DNA of 31,577 nt from Methanoregula sp. UBA471 (GTDB taxonomy: Archaea > Halobacteriota > Methanomicrobia > Methanomicrobiales > Methanospirillaceae): assembly GCA_002495065.1 (NCBI GenBank), contig DADT01000035.1:14978-46554 (forward strand), in the 5' to 3' direction. Made by a program: the position numbers and the translations under genes. Shown here piece by piece: positions 30,448 through 31,577 of the stretch. The notes under the pieces were generated by a model, which was given only the letters and a program-made list of their open reading frames with translations, was not told where the DNA came from and ran no database searches. Numbering within the stretch: position 1 is the first letter of the stretch; each line of letters opens with the position of its first letter.

Positions 30448-31302
30448 TCATCCCCGCTCATCCATAATCTTCCTGACCCACGCCTGTTTCTCTTCAGGCA
30501 GGAGAGGGTGAGGCACCGGGTAACCCTCCTCAAAAACCGGGGCATCATGACGGAACATTACCCCAAGCCCGATCATGGCATCGTTGTTGTAATCCCATTC
30601 CCGGGCTTTTCTGTACGCGGCATTATAGTCCCCTGCGTCTGTCTCGTCCCAGTCATAAATACGGGCATCGTAATACCGGCTCATATCGTTGTAGGTCGCA
30701 CAGATCTGGAGAATATCAATAAAGGAAAAGCCCTTGTGTACCAGTGCATCGCGTATGAGGCGTTTCAGCTGATCGCGTTTATGCGTATAGCCCCGGGCGA
30801 TGAAGCTTGCACCTGAACTCAGCATCAGTTCAAGAGGATTGAACGGGTACTCTTTCGCTCCGCCGGGTGTTGAACGTCCCCTGTACCCGTGAGGTGATGT
30901 CGGCGTGTATTGCCCTGTCGTCAGGCCGTAGACACGGTTGTCATGCACGAGCACCGTGATGTCAAGGTTCCTTTTTGCCCCGAAGATCAGGTGGTCAAGC
31001 CCCTCGGCATACGAATCGCCGTCTCCGGTAAGACAGATGACTTTGAGATCCGGGTTTGACAGCCGGATTCCGGTGGCGACCGGAATCGTCCTCCCGTGGA
31101 GCGAGTAAAAACCGTTCAGGTTCATGAAATCAAAGGTCTTACCGTGCTGGCCAATCCCGGTGACTATGACTATAGTTTCCAGGGGGAACCCTTCTGCCTG
31201 CATACCCGTCAGCACGTCCTTGAGCGCGTGCTGGACCACAAAATTGCCACAGCCCGGGCACCATGTGTTCTTTGCCCTGCTGATAAGCTCATGTGCCGTC
31301 AT
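30448..31302 (-). CDS. korB: 2-oxoacid:ferredoxin oxidoreductase, beta subunit (2-oxoglutarate synthase type)
   Basis: A 284-residue TPP-binding subunit. In methanogens it makes or uses 2-oxoglutarate (from succinyl-CoA plus CO2 with reduced ferredoxin) in the incomplete reductive TCA route. Motifs are WCPGCGN (Cys15, Cys18, cluster ligands), the TPP diphosphate loop GDGDSYAEG (about 93-101) with VHDNRVYGLT, and TPGGAKEYPFNPLELMLSSG. A further conserved Cys is in ILQICATYND. The assignment to 2-oxoglutarate and not pyruvate rests on overall length and context and is not certain. The ATG overlaps the alpha-subunit stop codon by four bases (ATGA), so the subunits are coupled. The delta and gamma subunit genes are not in the window. 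Confidence 0.88.
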   Translation of the reverse strand: MTAHELISRAKNTWCPGCGNFVVQHALKDVLTGMQAEGFPLETIVIVTGIGQHGKTFDFMNLNGFYSLHGRTIPVATGIRLSNPDLKVICLTGDGDSYAEGLDHLIFGAKRNLDITVLVHDNRVYGLTTGQYTPTSPHGYRGRSTPGGAKEYPFNPLELMLSSGASFIARGYTHKRDQLKRLIRDALVHKGFSFIDILQICATYNDMSRYYDARIYDWDETDAGDYNAAYRKAREWDYNNDAMIGLGVMFRHDAPVFEEGYPVPHPLLPEEKQAWVRKIMDERG

Positions 31303-31577
31303 GAGATCACCTTGTTCACTAACCCTTCCAGCTCATCGACCATGAATGGTCTGCCGTCATATTTCAGGACTTTGCCTGCGGGGATATATCCGAACATGCT
31401 GACAAGCATCGCAAGTTGCCCGGTCTGATTCGTCTCGACTACGTAGAATTTGTCCACGCCTTCCATCGCACGGGCAAACGCCTTTTCCGGAAATGGCCAG
31501 AGCACAACCGGCTGGATGGATCGCAGGCCCAGCTTCCCTGCCAGTTCCCCGCACACTCCTTTTGTGGACCCCCAGCA
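31299..31577 (-). CDS. korA: 2-oxoacid:ferredoxin oxidoreductase, alpha subunit, C-terminal part
   Basis: The C-terminal 92 codons of the alpha subunit. The gene continues past the right edge with no start in view (the codon at 31556 is an internal GTG, read as Val in WGSTKGV). It has the family's WGSTKG motif, IQPVVLWPFPEKAFARAM and YVVETNQTGQLAMLV, the conserved C-terminal domain of KorA/VorB-type subunits. It would bind the 2-oxoacid and pair with the beta subunit encoded immediately downstream, overlapping by four bases. Confidence 0.9.
   Translation of the reverse strand, partial: CWGSTKGVCGELAGKLGLRSIQPVVLWPFPEKAFARAMEGVDKFYVVETNQTGQLAMLVSMFGYIPAGKVLKYDGRPFMVDELEGLVNKVIS

Noticed and set aside
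1..31577. CRISPR arrays, rRNA or tRNA genes, and intact transposases
   Set aside because: I looked for regularly spaced short repeats, tRNA T-loop signatures and transposase-like proteins on both strands and found none. The repeats present are long, dispersed and irregularly placed.

Overview
The window reads as a chromosomal segment of a methanogenic archaeon, most likely a Methanomicrobiales member close to Methanoregula. This is inferred from gene content and was not tested by a search. The reasons are archaeal Shine-Dalgarno sites (AGGTGAT type), A/T-rich TATA boxes with several leaderless starts, a truncated-type archaeal glutamate synthase, 6-phospho-3-hexuloisomerase, 2-oxoacid:ferredoxin oxidoreductase subunits, many PEGA, DUF11 and proline/threonine-rich lipoprotein surface proteins, and an hgcAB pair, which some Methanomicrobiales carry.

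Layout. Positions 1-3151: a partial secreted protein, a DUF2178 membrane protein overlapping its HTH regulator, and a DUF11 surface protein. Positions 3152-6923: a plus-strand run of a glutamine amidotransferase, a DUF5591 (archaeosine-synthase-like) protein, 6-phospho-3-hexuloisomerase and a rubredoxin-fused glutamate synthase. Positions 8024-15211: a rubredoxin-fused thiamine-diphosphate enzyme, proline dehydrogenase facing a delta-1-pyrroline-5-carboxylate dehydrogenase, a class II photolyase and an aldo/keto reductase. Positions 16364-18060: a three-gene minus-strand operon, an AbrB-type protein followed by hgcA and hgcB, which are the mercury-methylation genes. Positions 18268-22560: a phosphoribosyltransferase and a set of envelope proteins (PEGA protein, lipoprotein, coiled-coil membrane protein, BofA-like protein). 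Positions 23337-26139: an AI-2E-family permease and a YqjD/YqjE-like stress-membrane operon. Positions 26602-29353: a Rieske protein downstream of an internally duplicated lipoprotein, divergent from a second internally duplicated lipoprotein. Positions 30448-31577: the beta subunit and the C-terminus of the alpha subunit of a 2-oxoacid:ferredoxin oxidoreductase.

The long gaps are filled by repeats rather than genes. I find seven copies of one roughly 230-250 bp family (called R1 here), two of a roughly 340 bp family (R2) and two of a roughly 205 bp family with a GGGACAG hairpin (R3). Six of the seven R1 copies lie in five of the window's six convergent (tail-to-tail) gene junctions, and two near-identical copies suggest recent spread.

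How the genes may work together (inference): glutamate and 2-oxoglutarate are a shared node for the proline-oxidation pair, glutamate synthase and the oxidoreductase. Two enzymes carry N-terminal rubredoxin domains, which points to low-potential electron transfer. All three proteins of the hgc operon carry cysteine-rich terminal tails, which would suit passing thiophilic Hg(II) between partners.
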